From Bacillus sp. AFS037270 (lineage in GTDB: Bacteria; Bacillota; Bacilli; Bacillales_B; DSM-18226), in NCBI RefSeq assembly GCF_002585305.1, contig NZ_NUNF01000029.1, positions 28,068 to 92,067 on the forward strand: DNA of 64,000 nucleotides. The letters are read 5' to 3'. Below the pieces are notes generated by a model, which was not told the DNA's origin, did no database searches, and was given only the letters and a program-made list of their open reading frames with translations. Positions within the stretch are counted from its first letter, which is position 1; each line of letters begins with the position of its first letter. Positions 20,014-30,202 of the stretch are shown piece after piece. The position numbers and the translations under genes were made by a program.

Positions 20014-20846
20014 CCTTCATCCTGTTTTGTGTGAAATTCCTTATGGGATTGCTCGACAATTTCAGCAGGCTGAATTTGCAGTTGATTAATCCCCACTTCT
20101 TGTTCATTTTCCCATCTTAGGTGAAGTAAAAATTCAATATTTCCGTCTCCTCCTGTAATAGGGGAGTAGGATAAGTTTTTAACAACATAGCCTTCCTTGA
20201 TGGAAAAGTTAATAATTTTTTCAATAACCTGTAAATGTACTTTTTCATCCCGCACAATTCCTTTTTTACCGACTTGCTCTCGTCCAGCCTCAAATTGCGG
20301 CTTAACCAAAGCAATAATATCACTGCCAGGAATTAATAATGTTTTTAAAACTGGTAAAATCAACGTTAATGAAATGAACGACACATCGATAGTGGCAAAG
20401 TTTGGCATTTCACGACTTAAATCTGCTGGTGTGACATATCGGAAATTGGTTCTTTCCATTACTATTACACGTTCATCCTGCCGCAGTTTCCATGCAAGCT
20501 GATTATAACCAACATCGAGGGCATAGGACATCTTTGCACCATTTTGCAATGCACAATCTGTAAACCCACCAGTGGAAGAACCAATATCCAATAAAATCTT
20601 ATTTTCGACATTCACATCAAAGACCTTTAATGCCTTTTCCAATTTTAAGCCACCACGACTCACATATGGAAGTACGTTCCCCTTTATATTTAAGGGTATA
20701 TCTACTTTAACCTTCTCACCAGGTTTATCTAGTCGTTCCTCATTTGTATAAACTAAACCTGCCATAATCGCTCTTTTGGCCTTTTCCCGCGTCTCAATAA
20801 GTCCTCTTTCAACTAATAAAACATCTAAACGTTCTTTGTTTTTCAT
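20010..20846 (-). CDS. yqxC: TlyA family rRNA 2'-O-methyltransferase / hemolysin homologue
   Basis: 278 residues. An N-terminal S4 RNA-binding domain (about 5-65: RLDVLLVERGLIETREKAKRAI) is followed by a FtsJ-like Rossmann methyltransferase domain with the SAM motif DIGSSTGGFTDC near residue 90 and KPQFEAGRE later. TlyA of mycobacteria methylates 16S and 23S rRNA; the activity of the Bacillus protein is inferred by family. ATG start just after dxs (2 nt gap), so co-transcribed with the isoprenoid genes. Confidence 0.9.
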   Translation of the reverse strand: MKNKERLDVLLVERGLIETREKAKRAIMAGLVYTNEERLDKPGEKVKVDIPLNIKGNVLPYVSRGGLKLEKALKVFDVNVENKILLDIGSSTGGFTDCALQNGAKMSYALDVGYNQLAWKLRQDERVIVMERTNFRYVTPADLSREMPNFATIDVSFISLTLILPVLKTLLIPGSDIIALVKPQFEAGREQVGKKGIVRDEKVHLQVIEKIINFSIKEGYVVKNLSYSPITGGDGNIEFLLHLRWENEQEVGINQLQIQPAEIVEQSHKEFHTKQDEG

Positions 20847-20848
20847 AT

Positions 20849-22750
20849 TTATGCCCTTTGTTGTTTTTTTCTAGCCTGCGCTAAAATAGAAGTCCTCTTT
20901 ACTGCTTCTTCTGTTGTTAAACCGATTTCCTCAAGTAAGGAATCCACATCTCCATGTTCAATAAATCGATCTGGAATCCCTATTCTGTCTATAAGTGCAT
21001 CGTGATATCCATGGGACCCCGCATATTCAAGGATTGCACTGCCAAATCCACCTTGCAAAACAGCCTCCTCAATGGTCAGGATAGGAATATGCTTATCAAG
21101 AAGTTCCGTTAGCATCATTTCATCAAGCGGCTTTATAAACCTAGCATTAACAACCCTAATGGATAATCCTTCTTTTTCAAGACTTTGTGCTGCCTCCATA
21201 GCCATTGGAATGGTGGTACCAAAGGTTAAAATCGCGGCATCTGTTCCTTCTTTTATCGTCTCCCAAGTGCCAATCGGAATGTTCTGGAAGTCTTCATCCA
21301 TCTCTACCCCTAATCCATTACCCCGTGGAAATCTCATCGCAATCGGTCCATCATTATAATTTAATGCGGTATAAACCATATGCTGACCTTCATTTTCGTC
21401 CTTAGGCATCATTAAAACCATATTGGGGAGATGCCTTAAAAAAGCTATATCAAATACTCCTTGATGTGTTTCACCATCGGCACCAACTAAACCTGCACGG
21501 TCAATTCCAATAAAAACATTTAAATTTTGCCTACAAATATCATGCAGCACTTGGTCATAGGCTCGTTGTAAAAAGGTTGAATAAATGGCCAAAAATGGCT
21601 TCATATGTTGAGTGGCTAGTCCTGCTGCAACAGTTGCAGCGTGCTGCTCGGCAATCCCCACATCGAACATTCGGTCAGGGAACTCGCTGGCAAAACCTTC
21701 TAGCTTCGAACCCACAGGCATTGCTGGGGTAATTGCGACAATTCGCTCGTCACTTCTGGCGAGCTTACGGACGGTTTCGCTGACAACACTGCTCCATGCA
21801 GGCGGTTGTTTTTTTGTAGGTTTGACAAAATCTCCCGTATCCATTTTATATGGTCCGGTTCCATGCCAAGTACCGATCTTGTCACTTTCAGCCGGTCTAA
21901 ACCCCTTCCCTTTTTTTGTAATAACATGGAGAATCACAGGTCCGTCGGTCTTTTTTGCTGATTGAAGGCTTTCAAATAAAGTATCAAAATTATGACCATC
22001 AATCGGTCCTAAATAAGTAAAGCCCAGCTCTTCAAAGAACATGCCGGAAACCACTAAATACTTCAGGCTATCCTTTACTCTTTCAGCCGTTGCAGCGAGT
22101 TTTCCGCCAACAGCGGGGATTTTCTTTAACAGTACTTCAAGTTCATCTTTTACCCATTGATATTTTCCAGCCGTCCGTAATTGGCCCAATATATTATGGA
22201 GTGCGCCGACATTGGGAGCAATCGACATTTCATTGTCATTGAGGACTACAATCATATCTTTTTTCTCATGTCCAATATGATTTAGGGCCTCAAGCGCCAT
22301 TCCTCCCGTCAAGGCACCGTCGCCAATTACAGGGACTACAAAGGAATTTTCTTTTTTTAGATCCCTTGCAATCGCCATACCCATAGCAGCTGAAAGAGAA
22401 GTGGAGCTGTGTCCCGTCTCCCAAACATCGTGCTCACTTTCTACCCGTTTCGGAAATCCGCATAATCCCTTAAATTGTCTTAACGTGTCAAATTCACTTG
22501 CCCTGCCAGTTAAAATTTTATGAACATAGGATTGGTGACCAACATCCCAAATAATTTTATCCTTTGGACTATCAAAACATCTATGCAAAGCGAGCGTTAG
22601 TTCCACCACACCTAAATTTGGTCCGATATGCCCTCCGGTTACAGATAATTTTTGAATTAAAAACTCGCGAATTTCTTGACTAAGAGCCTCAAGCTCCTGA
22701 TTCGACATCCTTTTTAAGAAGGATGGGTCCTTGATTGATAATAAATCCAT
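20849..22750 (-). CDS. dxs: 1-deoxy-D-xylulose-5-phosphate synthase
   Basis: First enzyme of the MEP isoprenoid pathway; condenses pyruvate and glyceraldehyde 3-phosphate using thiamine diphosphate. The TPP motif GDGALTGG...NDNEMSI is near residues 153-185, and [10 protein letters not shown] near 35-45. The start ATG at 22750 gives [10 protein letters not shown], matching B. subtilis, 633 residues; a longer frame to 22855 has no family support. ispA lies 165 nt upstream, so DXP and prenyl chain synthesis are probably coordinated. Confidence 0.96.
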   Translation of the reverse strand: MDLLSIKDPSFLKRMSNQELEALSQEIREFLIQKLSVTGGHIGPNLGVVELTLALHRCFDSPKDKIIWDVGHQSYVHKILTGRASEFDTLRQFKGLCGFPKRVESEHDVWETGHSSTSLSAAMGMAIARDLKKENSFVVPVIGDGALTGGMALEALNHIGHEKKDMIVVLNDNEMSIAPNVGALHNILGQLRTAGKYQWVKDELEVLLKKIPAVGGKLAATAERVKDSLKYLVVSGMFFEELGFTYLGPIDGHNFDTLFESLQSAKKTDGPVILHVITKKGKGFRPAESDKIGTWHGTGPYKMDTGDFVKPTKKQPPAWSSVVSETVRKLARSDERIVAITPAMPVGSKLEGFASEFPDRMFDVGIAEQHAATVAAGLATQHMKPFLAIYSTFLQRAYDQVLHDICRQNLNVFIGIDRAGLVGADGETHQGVFDIAFLRHLPNMVLMMPKDENEGQHMVYTALNYNDGPIAMRFPRGNGLGVEMDEDFQNIPIGTWETIKEGTDAAILTFGTTIPMAMEAAQSLEKEGLSIRVVNARFIKPLDEMMLTELLDKHIPILTIEEAVLQGGFGSAILEYAGSHGYHDALIDRIGIPDRFIEHGDVDSLLEEIGLTTEEAVKRTSILAQARKKQQRA

Positions 22751-22915
22751 TTCTGGACCACTCACTTTCATTCTTTTTCGTTCTACATATATTATTCCTA
22801 GTATTTCTATCTCATCTGAAAAAATAGCCGCTAACACACTAAGTGATAACGGCAATTAACAACTTCTCTACAATGAGAACAATTAGAACATACTAATACT
22901 CAGCCTAAAAGCACG

Positions 22916-23809
22916 CTAGTGATCCCTTGATGCAACTAAATCCGTTATTTCGTTAAGAAAAATAGTATTTAAATCTGTCTTTTTTAAGTATTCTTTGGAC
23001 AGCATAATCTGTTTCTGAAGGGCGGCTCTTGCCCCTTCCAAGGATAATAATTGTGGATAGGTGCTTTTATGGTTAACGGTATCACTGCCAACAGGCTTTC
23101 CAATTATTTGTTGGTTGCCTACCAAATCTAGAATATCATCCTGTATTTGGAAAGCAAGTCCAAGGTGATGAGCAAAAGACGATAGGTTTCGTAATAAGCT
23201 TTCATTTGCACGAGCCATGATGGCTCCTGCAACCACACTGAATTTGAGCAGCTTACCTGTTTTGTGAATATGTATATACTCAAGTTCTTCAAGGGATAGA
23301 ACTTTGTTCTCCCCTTCCATGTCAGCTACTTGTCCACCCACCATTCCTTCAGCGCCGGCTGCTTTTGCCATTTCTATTACCAACCCCGTTTTTACTGTGG
23401 GTGGAGCAAAATCATCGGAAAGCATGTTTATTACTTCAAAACTATAGGTTAATAAAGCATCCCCAGCGAGTATAGCAATCGCATCTCCAAATACCTTATG
23501 ATTGGTTGGTTTCCCTCTTCTCAAATCATCATTATCCATACTGGGCAGGTCGTCATGAATTAAAGAATAGGTATGAATCATTTCGATTGCAGCTGCAGCC
23601 GGAATGCCCTTTTTAGGATCAATTCCAAAAGCATCTAAGGTTGCGAACAACAATAAGGGGCGAATTCTTTTACCGCCTGCTTCTAGAGAATAAATCATGG
23701 AATCCTTTATTACAGAAGGGGCATCCAGTTTTTCTACCAGCGCTCGAAGTTCCCGATTTAGCAGTTGTTGATATTCTTTTCTAAATGCGTCTAGTACCCT
23801 GGTTTCCAA
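22916..23809 (-). CDS. ispA: Farnesyl diphosphate synthase (polyprenyl synthetase)
   Basis: Condenses IPP with DMAPP and GPP to farnesyl diphosphate. The first Asp-rich motif is in HDDLPSMDNDDLRRG (about residues 84-98) and the second is QIQDDILD (about 222). 297 residues. Start TTG with AGGAGG upstream, 2 nt after xseB. It forms an xseA-xseB-ispA-dxs-yqxC chain, as in B. subtilis. Confidence 0.95.
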   Translation of the reverse strand: METRVLDAFRKEYQQLLNRELRALVEKLDAPSVIKDSMIYSLEAGGKRIRPLLLFATLDAFGIDPKKGIPAAAAIEMIHTYSLIHDDLPSMDNDDLRRGKPTNHKVFGDAIAILAGDALLTYSFEVINMLSDDFAPPTVKTGLVIEMAKAAGAEGMVGGQVADMEGENKVLSLEELEYIHIHKTGKLLKFSVVAGAIMARANESLLRNLSSFAHHLGLAFQIQDDILDLVGNQQIIGKPVGSDTVNHKSTYPQLLSLEGARAALQKQIMLSKEYLKKTDLNTIFLNEITDLVASRDH

Positions 23810-23811
23810 GC

Positions 23812-24045
23812 CTAATCCTCCTCTGTAATAGAAAAACGCTCAGTACGTCCGTCCTCCGTAATAATTTGCGTAAGCTGTTCCTCCACAGTTTTTAATTTAT
23901 CATGACATAGTTTTGAAAGTTCCATACCTTCCTTGTAGAAAGTTATCGCTTCTTCTAATGGAACATCGCCTTCTTCAAGCTTCTCAACAATTTCCTCAAG
24001 CTTTGTCATGGCCTCTTCAAAGGTTAAAGTTTTATCATTTGTCAC
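23812..24045 (-). CDS. xseB: Exodeoxyribonuclease VII small subunit
   Basis: 77-residue helical subunit that binds XseA to form ExoVII, which degrades single-stranded DNA to oligonucleotides. The signature [19 protein letters not shown]...[11 protein letters not shown] spans most of the protein. GTG start, AGGAGAG upstream. Overlaps the end of xseA by 11 nt, suggesting translational coupling. Confidence 0.95.
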   Translation of the reverse strand: MTNDKTLTFEEAMTKLEEIVEKLEEGDVPLEEAITFYKEGMELSKLCHDKLKTVEEQLTQIITEDGRTERFSITEED

Positions 24046-25393
24046 TATTTTCTCTCTCCTTTATTGTTTCCACTTTACAGAAAAGGCTTCCATCTGTTAA
24101 TTGAATTTGAACTTGCTCATTCGCTTTTACCTGATTGACACTTTTAACGAGACGGTTATCCTCTGTATAGGCTAAACTATATCCCCGCTCCATTATTTTA
24201 AGTGGGCTTAATGCCTGAAGTGTAGAAACAATCCGATCAAACTCTGTCTGTTTTTTTACATAAATTTGCGATACTGCTCGATTTAGATCCTTTTGTGTTC
24301 TGTCAAAACGTCTTTTAGCCTCCTGCAGTCCTTCGTTTGGATGTCTACGCTGCAATCGTTTTGACAAAATCTCATACTGGTCATTTTTTACTCCTGTTAA
24401 TCGAGAGGTTCCACGTACCAGCCGTTCTGTTAACCGATCCACCTGCTCAAGCTTTTGCTCATAAAGCCGGTGCGGATAGCGAAATGCATATGATTTTTGA
24501 ACACGATTTAACCGTTCTTTTTCAAAATTAAACCTTCCGCTCATGACCCGGATTAGACGAGTTTGCCGCTGCAAAATTCGATCCATCAGCTCTTCAATAT
24601 GCGGAACAGCTAATTCTGCTGCACCGGTTGGTGTAGGAGCCCGCATATCAGCAACAAAATCAGCAATCGTAAAGTCTGTTTCATGACCTACAGCTGAAAT
24701 AATCGGAATCTTGGATGAAAAAATAGCACGGGCTGTCATTTCTTCATTAAAGGCCCATAACTCCTCAATAGAACCTCCTCCCCGTCCAACAATTAAGACA
24801 TCAATTTCCTCCATGCTGTTGGCTTTTTCGATGGCCTTAACGATTGAAGGGGCAGCGTTCTCTCCTTGAACCAGAGCAGGAAACACAAGTATATTAGCAA
24901 TGGGATAACGTCTTTTAATTGTGGTAATTACATCCCGTATGGCGGCTCCTGTAGGGGAAGTAATCACACCAACCGTTCTTGGATATAGAGGAATGTTTTT
25001 TTTGGTTTCAGGAGCAAATAACCCTTCGGCTTCTAATCTTTGTTTAAGTTGTTCATATGCTAGAAATAATTCTCCAATGCCATCAGGCTGCATTTCTCTA
25101 ATATATATTTGATATTGGCCGCTTGGTTCATAGACACTGACTTCACCCTTAACAATCACTTTCATACCGTTTTCAGGTAAAAATTTCATAAATCGAGATT
25201 GTCCGGCAAACATCACGGCAAGAATTCGGGCTTTCTCATCCTTTAATGTAAAATACATATGTCCGCTCGAATGCTGTTTAAAATTTGAAATTTCGCCTCT
25301 TACATGGACCTCACGTAAATGGGGATCAGCATCAAATTTCCGCTTGATATATTTTGTTAAAGCATTCACAGATAAATATCTTTGTTCCTGCAT
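24035..25393 (-). CDS. xseA: Exodeoxyribonuclease VII large subunit
   Basis: Catalytic subunit of ExoVII. An N-terminal OB fold (about 1-100: [19 protein letters not shown]) is followed by the catalytic domain ([56 protein letters not shown]) and a long C-terminal coiled coil. 452 residues. ATG start. The gene follows folD across a strong hairpin, so it may start its own transcript. Confidence 0.96.
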   Translation of the reverse strand: MQEQRYLSVNALTKYIKRKFDADPHLREVHVRGEISNFKQHSSGHMYFTLKDEKARILAVMFAGQSRFMKFLPENGMKVIVKGEVSVYEPSGQYQIYIREMQPDGIGELFLAYEQLKQRLEAEGLFAPETKKNIPLYPRTVGVITSPTGAAIRDVITTIKRRYPIANILVFPALVQGENAAPSIVKAIEKANSMEEIDVLIVGRGGGSIEELWAFNEEMTARAIFSSKIPIISAVGHETDFTIADFVADMRAPTPTGAAELAVPHIEELMDRILQRQTRLIRVMSGRFNFEKERLNRVQKSYAFRYPHRLYEQKLEQVDRLTERLVRGTSRLTGVKNDQYEILSKRLQRRHPNEGLQEAKRRFDRTQKDLNRAVSQIYVKKQTEFDRIVSTLQALSPLKIMERGYSLAYTEDNRLVKSVNQVKANEQVQIQLTDGSLFCKVETIKERENSDK

Positions 25394-25423
25394 GTGCAGC
25401 TCCTTTTGACGAAAGAATAAAAC

Positions 25424-25502
25424 TGTCCTTATCTATTATACATTTAGCGAGATTTTTTGTCTGTAAAAAACAAATCGCTCCTAAATGTATAAGATAAGGA
25501 CA
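25424..25502 (-). terminator. Unusually long hairpin terminator after folD
   Basis: A 79-nt imperfect palindrome: the outer arms TGTCCTTATCT/AGATAAGGACA and inner arms TATACATTTAG/CTAAATGTATA are joined by short bulges and closed by U-rich/A-rich arms. On the minus strand it is followed by GTTTTATTCTTT. It starts 9 nt after the folD stop. Acts most simply as a terminator, but the long stem could also be an RNase III substrate. Confidence 0.65.
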
Positions 25503-25510
25503 TCATTTAC

Positions 25511-26368
25511 TTAATTTCGGACAAGACTTTCAGCAGCAGATTTCACAGTATTGTACATAAGCATGGTGATGGTCATTGGACCGACACCTTTTGGAACTGG
25601 GGTAATAAACCCTGCCTTTTCTGCAACCTCTTCAAACGCCACATCGCCACAAAGTTTTCCAGCTTCATTACGGTTGATACCTACATCAATAACAACGGCG
25701 CCATCCTTAACATGCTCCGCCTTAATAAAGTTCGGTATTCCTACTGCAGCGACAAGAATATCCGCTTGGTTTGTATGTAACGGCAAATCTTTTGTTTTAG
25801 AATGACAATAGGTAACAGTGGCATCTTGATTTAAGAATAATTGACCAACTGGCTTACCAACAATATTACTTCTACCCACTACGACTACATGCTTCCCTGG
25901 AATAGAAATACCAGTTTCCTCCAGTAACACCATAATTCCATAAGGTGTACAAGGTAAAAAGGCATTCTGCCCGGTCATCATTCTACCAATATTGATTGGA
26001 TGGAAACCATCGACATCCTTTAACGGAGAGATGGATTCAATTACTTTCTTTTCATCAATATGCTTCGGCAGCGGCAGCTGTACTAATATACCGTGAATGT
26101 CCGGCGTTTCATTTAATTCAGCAATTTTAGCTAATAGTTCCTCTTCGGAGACTTCTTCTGGCATTTCAATTAATAATGAATTCATGCCTAGTTCTTTACA
26201 GGCCTTTTCTTTGTTGGTCACATATGTCCTAGATGCATGATTATTGCCCACCAGAATTACCGCTAAGCCTGGTGTAACGCCACGATTTTTCAGGTTAACA
26301 ACCTCTTCAGCAATTTCTAGCCTTTTTTTTGCAGCTATTTCTTTACCATTAATAATCTGTGCTGTCAT
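25511..26368 (-). CDS. folD: Bifunctional methylenetetrahydrofolate dehydrogenase / cyclohydrolase FolD
   Basis: Interconverts 5,10-methylene-THF and 10-formyl-THF for purine, fMet and one-carbon metabolism. The catalytic Lys lies in [16 protein letters not shown] (about residue 55), [12 protein letters not shown] follows near 100, and the NADP Rossmann part has [12 protein letters not shown] (about 160) and [10 protein letters not shown] near the end. 285 residues. ATG start with GGGAGG upstream. 36 nt downstream of nusB. Confidence 0.97.
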   Translation of the reverse strand: MTAQIINGKEIAAKKRLEIAEEVVNLKNRGVTPGLAVILVGNNHASRTYVTNKEKACKELGMNSLLIEMPEEVSEEELLAKIAELNETPDIHGILVQLPLPKHIDEKKVIESISPLKDVDGFHPINIGRMMTGQNAFLPCTPYGIMVLLEETGISIPGKHVVVVGRSNIVGKPVGQLFLNQDATVTYCHSKTKDLPLHTNQADILVAAVGIPNFIKAEHVKDGAVVIDVGINRNEAGKLCGDVAFEEVAEKAGFITPVPKGVGPMTITMLMYNTVKSAAESLVRN

Positions 26369-26403
26369 GATTTTTCCTCCCGTTGTCCCTATAAATTATT
26401 CGA

Positions 26404-26799
26404 TTAATTGTTATGAAGTGTATCTTTTATCTTAGATAAAACACCATTAATAAACTTACTTGATTGGTCATCACCGTATATTTTTGCAATTTCTATCGCT
26501 TCATCTAATATAACATTGCCGGGAATTTCCTGACAAAATTTCAATTCAAATGCAGCCATTCTTAATAAGTTTCGATCAACAATAGCCAATCGGTCTAAAG
26601 TCCACTTTTCAAGGTTTCCGATAATAAGGTTATCGATTTCAGCCTTCTGTTCGACGACACCTAGAACTAACCGTTTTAGATAGTCATCACTCGGCTCGTC
26701 TTCCAAGACATGTTCAATTGCTAATGATGGTTCGGTGTTACTAACATCAATTTGAAAAAGTGCTTGTAACGCCTTTTCCCTAGCTGTTCTTCTTTTCAT
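26404..26799 (-). CDS. nusB: Transcription antitermination factor NusB
   Basis: All-helical RNA-binding protein that joins NusE/S10 on boxA of rRNA leaders. 131 residues from the ATG at 26799 (MKRRTAREKALQALFQID), identical in length to the B. subtilis protein; AAAGGAG lies 11 nt upstream. The in-frame ATG 24 nt earlier is less likely. Followed closely by folD. Confidence 0.96.
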   Translation of the reverse strand: MKRRTAREKALQALFQIDVSNTEPSLAIEHVLEDEPSDDYLKRLVLGVVEQKAEIDNLIIGNLEKWTLDRLAIVDRNLLRMAAFELKFCQEIPGNVILDEAIEIAKIYGDDQSSKFINGVLSKIKDTLHNN

Positions 26800-27025
26800 T
26801 CTACCGTTAACTCCTTTAGTCATATATTAACTTCTTCTTTTTAAATTTTGTTTATGAACTGGCACTAAGCACTTAAACCTAGCTTGCACATAAAAAGATA
26901 ATAGCATAACTAAAATGGAATCGCACGGTATGTCTAATTATTTTATAAAAGAGCAGCCAGTATTTTAGTGATACGTAATAATTTGTATCCATAATGGTTA
27001 TTCATAAACTCAGGGTGAAAATAGA

Positions 27026-27055
27026 AGAACCAAAGGATTCGATACCTTTGGTTCT
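27026..27055 (-). terminator. Terminator after yqhY
   Basis: Eleven-bp stem AGAACCAAAGG/CCTTTGGTTCT with an 8-nt loop, then TCTATTTT on the minus strand. It ends the accB-accC-yqhY unit before nusB. Confidence 0.85.
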
Positions 27056-27062
27056 AAAAAAC

Positions 27063-27470
27063 TTAAAGTTCAGTGTCAATTTCCTGTTCATTCTTTTGGG
27101 TTTCAAATGCAATCCCCACTACGTGAATGTTTACTTCTTCTGCATCTAAGGCAGTCATATTCAACAAGGCTTGCCGAATATTATCCTGAACCTTACCTGC
27201 AACTGCTGGGATGGACGTACCGAACTTCATTAAGCAATATACATCCACTTTAATTCCTGTTTCAGTAAGCTCTACCTTAACACCTTTACCGTGATTCTTT
27301 TTCCCAAGACGCTCTACAACACCTGTTGCAAAATTGCCGCGCATCCCGGAGACACCTTCCACCTCGGATGCAGCGATTCCGGCAATCACTTCAATAACCT
27401 CAGGGGCTATTTCAATTTTACCATGTCCATTGTTTCCTTGATCCATTTCCAAGACACTAAATTCGCTCAT
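27063..27470 (-). CDS. yqhY: Asp23/Gls24 family protein YqhY
   Basis: 135 residues from the ATG at 27470 (GGAGGTG 6-7 nt upstream). The Asp23 domain includes GKIEIAPEVIEVIAGIAA and RGNFATGVVERLG. In B. subtilis this gene is conserved directly after accBC and its loss perturbs acetyl-CoA carboxylase control; the biochemical role is not settled. Here too it follows accC by 18 nt, which supports a link to malonyl-CoA supply. The Asp/Glu-rich tail is typical. Confidence 0.9.
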   Translation of the reverse strand: MSEFSVLEMDQGNNGHGKIEIAPEVIEVIAGIAASEVEGVSGMRGNFATGVVERLGKKNHGKGVKVELTETGIKVDVYCLMKFGTSIPAVAGKVQDNIRQALLNMTALDAEEVNIHVVGIAFETQKNEQEIDTEL

Positions 27471-27488
27471 TTTAAACACCTCCAGATA

Positions 27489-28844
27489 TTAGACAGACTT
27501 CATCACATCATGCAATTCCAGAAATTTTGTATTAAAATTGCCTTCCACAAATTTCTCATGCTCTAACAATTTTAAATGGAACGGTATTGTTGTATGGATA
27601 CCTTCCACAACAAACTCGCTTAATGCCCGCTTCATTCTTGAGATCGCTTCTTCTCTGGTGCTGCCATAAGCAATGACCTTTGCAATCATGGAATCGTAGT
27701 AAGGCGGAATGGTATATCCTGGATACGCTGCTGAATCAATACGAACTCCTAACCCGCCTGGTGGTAAATACATCTTAATTTTTCCTGCTGAAGGAAGAAA
27801 GTTCTTTTCTGGATTTTCTGCATTAATCCGGCACTCAATGGCCCAGCCTGTAAAAGTAACATCCTGTTGTTTAAGGGTTAGTTTTTCTCCGTTTGCAACT
27901 CGGATTTGTTCTTTAATCAGATCAGTTCCAGTGACCATTTCTGTCACAGGATGCTCGACCTGAATTCTTGTGTTCATTTCCATAAAATAAAACTTGCGAT
28001 TGCGGTAATCATATATAAATTCTACCGTGCCAGCACCCGAATAATCAACTGCTTTTGCCGCTTTTACAGCTGCAGTTCCCATTTCTTCACGAATCTCACC
28101 ATCTAAAGCCGGTGATGGCGATTCTTCCAACAGCTTTTGAAGCCGGCGCTGAATAGAACAATCTCTTTCACCTAAGTGAATCGTATTTCCATGTTTATCA
28201 CCTAGTACTTGTATTTCAACGTGACGGAAATCCTCAATATACTTTTCTATGTACACACCAGAATTCCCGAAGGCCGTCAACGCTTCCTGCTGAGTGATAT
28301 TAATTCCTTTTATTAATTCCTGCTCATTTTTGGCGACACGGATCCCTTTACCGCCCCCGCCTGCTGTTGCCTTAATGATGACAGGGTAATCGATTTGTTT
28401 AACAAGCTCAAGTGCTTCATCAATATCATTAATAATCCCTGTAGAACCTGGAACAATTGGTACTCCTGCTTCACGCATGGTTTCCCTGGCAATGTCCTTC
28501 GTGCCCATCTTCGTAATCGCTTCTGGGCTTGGTCCTACAAAGGTAATATTACATTCTCGACAGAGCTCTGCAAAGTCTGCATTTTCAGCAAGAAACCCAT
28601 ATCCCGGGTGAATGGCATCACACGAAGTCAATCTTGCAACACTAATTATATTTGTAACGTTTAAATAACTGTCTTTTGATGATGTTGGTCCTATGCAATA
28701 GGCTTCATCTGCGAGTTGAACATGCAGGGCATCACGGTCGGCCTCTGAGAAAACGGCAACCGATTCAATCCCCATTTCCCGACAGGCACGAATAATCCTG
28801 ACGGCAATTTCTCCTCTATTTGCAATTAACAGTTTCTTTATCAT
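27489..28844 (-). CDS. accC: Acetyl-CoA carboxylase biotin carboxylase subunit
   Basis: ATP-dependent carboxylation of the biotin on AccB, first half-reaction of malonyl-CoA synthesis. The pre-ATP-grasp domain ([19 protein letters not shown]) is followed by the ATP-grasp domain with the glycine loop [11 protein letters not shown] (about 163-173) and [14 protein letters not shown] (about 288-301), then the biotin carboxylase C-terminal domain. 451 residues. ATG start with AAGGAGCG, 14 nt after accB. Confidence 0.97.
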   Translation of the reverse strand: MIKKLLIANRGEIAVRIIRACREMGIESVAVFSEADRDALHVQLADEAYCIGPTSSKDSYLNVTNIISVARLTSCDAIHPGYGFLAENADFAELCRECNITFVGPSPEAITKMGTKDIARETMREAGVPIVPGSTGIINDIDEALELVKQIDYPVIIKATAGGGGKGIRVAKNEQELIKGINITQQEALTAFGNSGVYIEKYIEDFRHVEIQVLGDKHGNTIHLGERDCSIQRRLQKLLEESPSPALDGEIREEMGTAAVKAAKAVDYSGAGTVEFIYDYRNRKFYFMEMNTRIQVEHPVTEMVTGTDLIKEQIRVANGEKLTLKQQDVTFTGWAIECRINAENPEKNFLPSAGKIKMYLPPGGLGVRIDSAAYPGYTIPPYYDSMIAKVIAYGSTREEAISRMKRALSEFVVEGIHTTIPFHLKLLEHEKFVEGNFNTKFLELHDVMKSV

Positions 28845-28858
28845 CCTGTTATCGCTCC

Positions 28859-29371
28859 TTATTCTGGCTTGACTAGAAATAACGGTTGTCCATATTCAAC
28901 TAATTGGCCATTTTTAACCAGTATTTCAACGATTTCTCCGTCTACTTCTGCCTCAATTTCATTAAATAATTTCATCGCTTCAACGATACAAACGATTGAA
29001 TCCTTTGATACCCGGTCTCCTGCTTTCACATAATTGTCAGCATCTGGAGTTGGTGAAGCATAGAAGGTTCCAACCATTGGCGAAGTGATTTTGTGTAAAT
29101 TGGATTGCACTGCTGCTGGTTCGTTTACTGTTGCTTTCACTGGTTCTGGTGCTGCTTCTTGGACATGAGCAGTTGGTACTGGCTGTGCAGCAGGAACAGA
29201 TTGCACTGCTGCGTTAGCTGCCTGTGGTACTGAAGCTGGCTGAGAAACAATGGTCGTTTGACTATTTTTCTTCATTTGGATTTTTGATCCGTCAATTTCA
29301 TATACAAATTCATCGATACTGGATTGATCAACCAGTTTAATCAATTCGCGAATTTCTTGTACTTTTAACAT
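28859..29371 (-). CDS. accB: Biotin carboxyl carrier protein AccB
   Basis: Carries biotin between AccC and the carboxyltransferase AccAD. The N-terminal helical region ([16 protein letters not shown]) is joined by an Ala/Pro/Gln/Val-rich linker to the C-terminal biotinyl domain with the biotinylated Lys in VEAMKLFNE (about residue 135). 170 residues from ATG 29371, AAGGAGTG upstream. First gene of accB-accC-yqhY. Confidence 0.96.
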   Translation of the reverse strand: MLKVQEIRELIKLVDQSSIDEFVYEIDGSKIQMKKNSQTTIVSQPASVPQAANAAVQSVPAAQPVPTAHVQEAAPEPVKATVNEPAAVQSNLHKITSPMVGTFYASPTPDADNYVKAGDRVSKDSIVCIVEAMKLFNEIEAEVDGEIVEILVKNGQLVEYGQPLFLVKPE

Positions 29372-29398
29372 TGAGTAACACTCCTTGTACAACTTTAA

Positions 29399-29415
29399 TT
29401 AGGACTAACTACTAA
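29399..29415. promoter_or_regulatory. Palindromic candidate operator at the accB transcription start
   Basis: The minus strand reads TTAGTAGTTAGTCCTAA, an imperfect 17-bp palindrome with the outer half-sites TTAG/CTAA of FapR-type operators. It starts 1 nt after the -10 hexamer, where a repressor would block initiation. The match to FapR is partial and the assignment is a guess. Confidence 0.3.
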
Positions 29416-29416
29416 T

Positions 29417-29446
29417 ACTATACGATAATAGCTAGTAAAAGTTCAA
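29417..29446 (-). promoter_or_regulatory. Sigma-A promoter of accBC-yqhY
   Basis: TTGAAC (29446-29441) and TATAGT (29422-29417) are separated by 18 nt, 46 nt before accB. Confidence 0.65.
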
Positions 29447-29592
29447 TCATCTAAATTGAAAGGACCCTGACAATTTGATAATTGCTAATGCCTTCCCTTT
29501 TATATTAATCTTTTTTGCTTAAAAAAAGAAATTTTTACAGCTTAATTCCTTTCAAATGATGATTTTTTCCTACTCATAAGGGATTTAACCAT

Positions 29593-29621
29593 AAAAAAAG
29601 GAAAGCTTAACTTTCCTTTTT
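29593..29621 (-). terminator. Terminator after spoIIIAH
   Basis: AAAAAGGAAAG pairs with CTTTCCTTTTT around TTAAG, with a run of seven T on the minus strand. Ends the spoIIIA operon. Confidence 0.9.
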
Positions 29622-29630
29622 AATGGTTAT

Positions 29631-30188
29631 TTACTTTGCAGGCTGATATTCAACTGCTACATAATTTGTTTCATCAATCTCTTTTTTCACCTCTAGCATA
29701 ATCTTATTAGCATCGGAAACAGATGGCTTCTTCTTGGCTTTTACTGTAACAATCACCTTTGATCCATCTGCTCTTACAAGAACATCTTCATAACCCATTG
29801 TTTTAATAAATGTTTCAAGTAATTCTTCACTTTGAGCTACTTGATTTAGTTTATCCATTTGATCTTTCACCTTACTTTTTTCATCAGGAGTAAGATCAGT
29901 TGAGGCTAATTGACTTGTCAACTCTTCCTGTTTTTGACTGCGTAGATCTTCAAGCTTCATGCGGAGTTCTTCAAATGCCCCATCACCTGCTACGCTGGAC
30001 ACGACGGTTTTTCCATTATTTTCCTTTGTCTCAGTTGTTGTTTTGCCTAGATTTTGATCTTTCGCCTTTTGTTGAACAGCTGCTAAATCGTTGCTTTTTT
30101 GCTCCGGTGATGTAATGTAATAAACCGATAAGACCACGACTAAACTTAACATTGTTAATAACCATACTGTTTGTTTTTTCAATAGCAT
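29631..30188 (-). CDS. spoIIIAH: Stage III sporulation protein SpoIIIAH
   Basis: Mother-cell partner of SpoIIQ in the A-Q channel between mother cell and forespore. One N-terminal membrane helix (residues about 7-26), an Asn/Lys/Thr-rich linker, then a coiled-coil part and a C-terminal ring-building YscJ/FliF-like domain (VIVTVKAKKKPSVSDANKIM). 185 residues, shorter than B. subtilis (218) in the linker. ATG start with AAAGGGGG upstream. Last gene of the operon. Confidence 0.94.
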   Translation of the reverse strand: MLLKKQTVWLLTMLSLVVVLSVYYITSPEQKSNDLAAVQQKAKDQNLGKTTTETKENNGKTVVSSVAGDGAFEELRMKLEDLRSQKQEELTSQLASTDLTPDEKSKVKDQMDKLNQVAQSEELLETFIKTMGYEDVLVRADGSKVIVTVKAKKKPSVSDANKIMLEVKKEIDETNYVAVEYQPAK

Positions 30189-30202
30189 ATTCTTTTCCCC
30201 CT

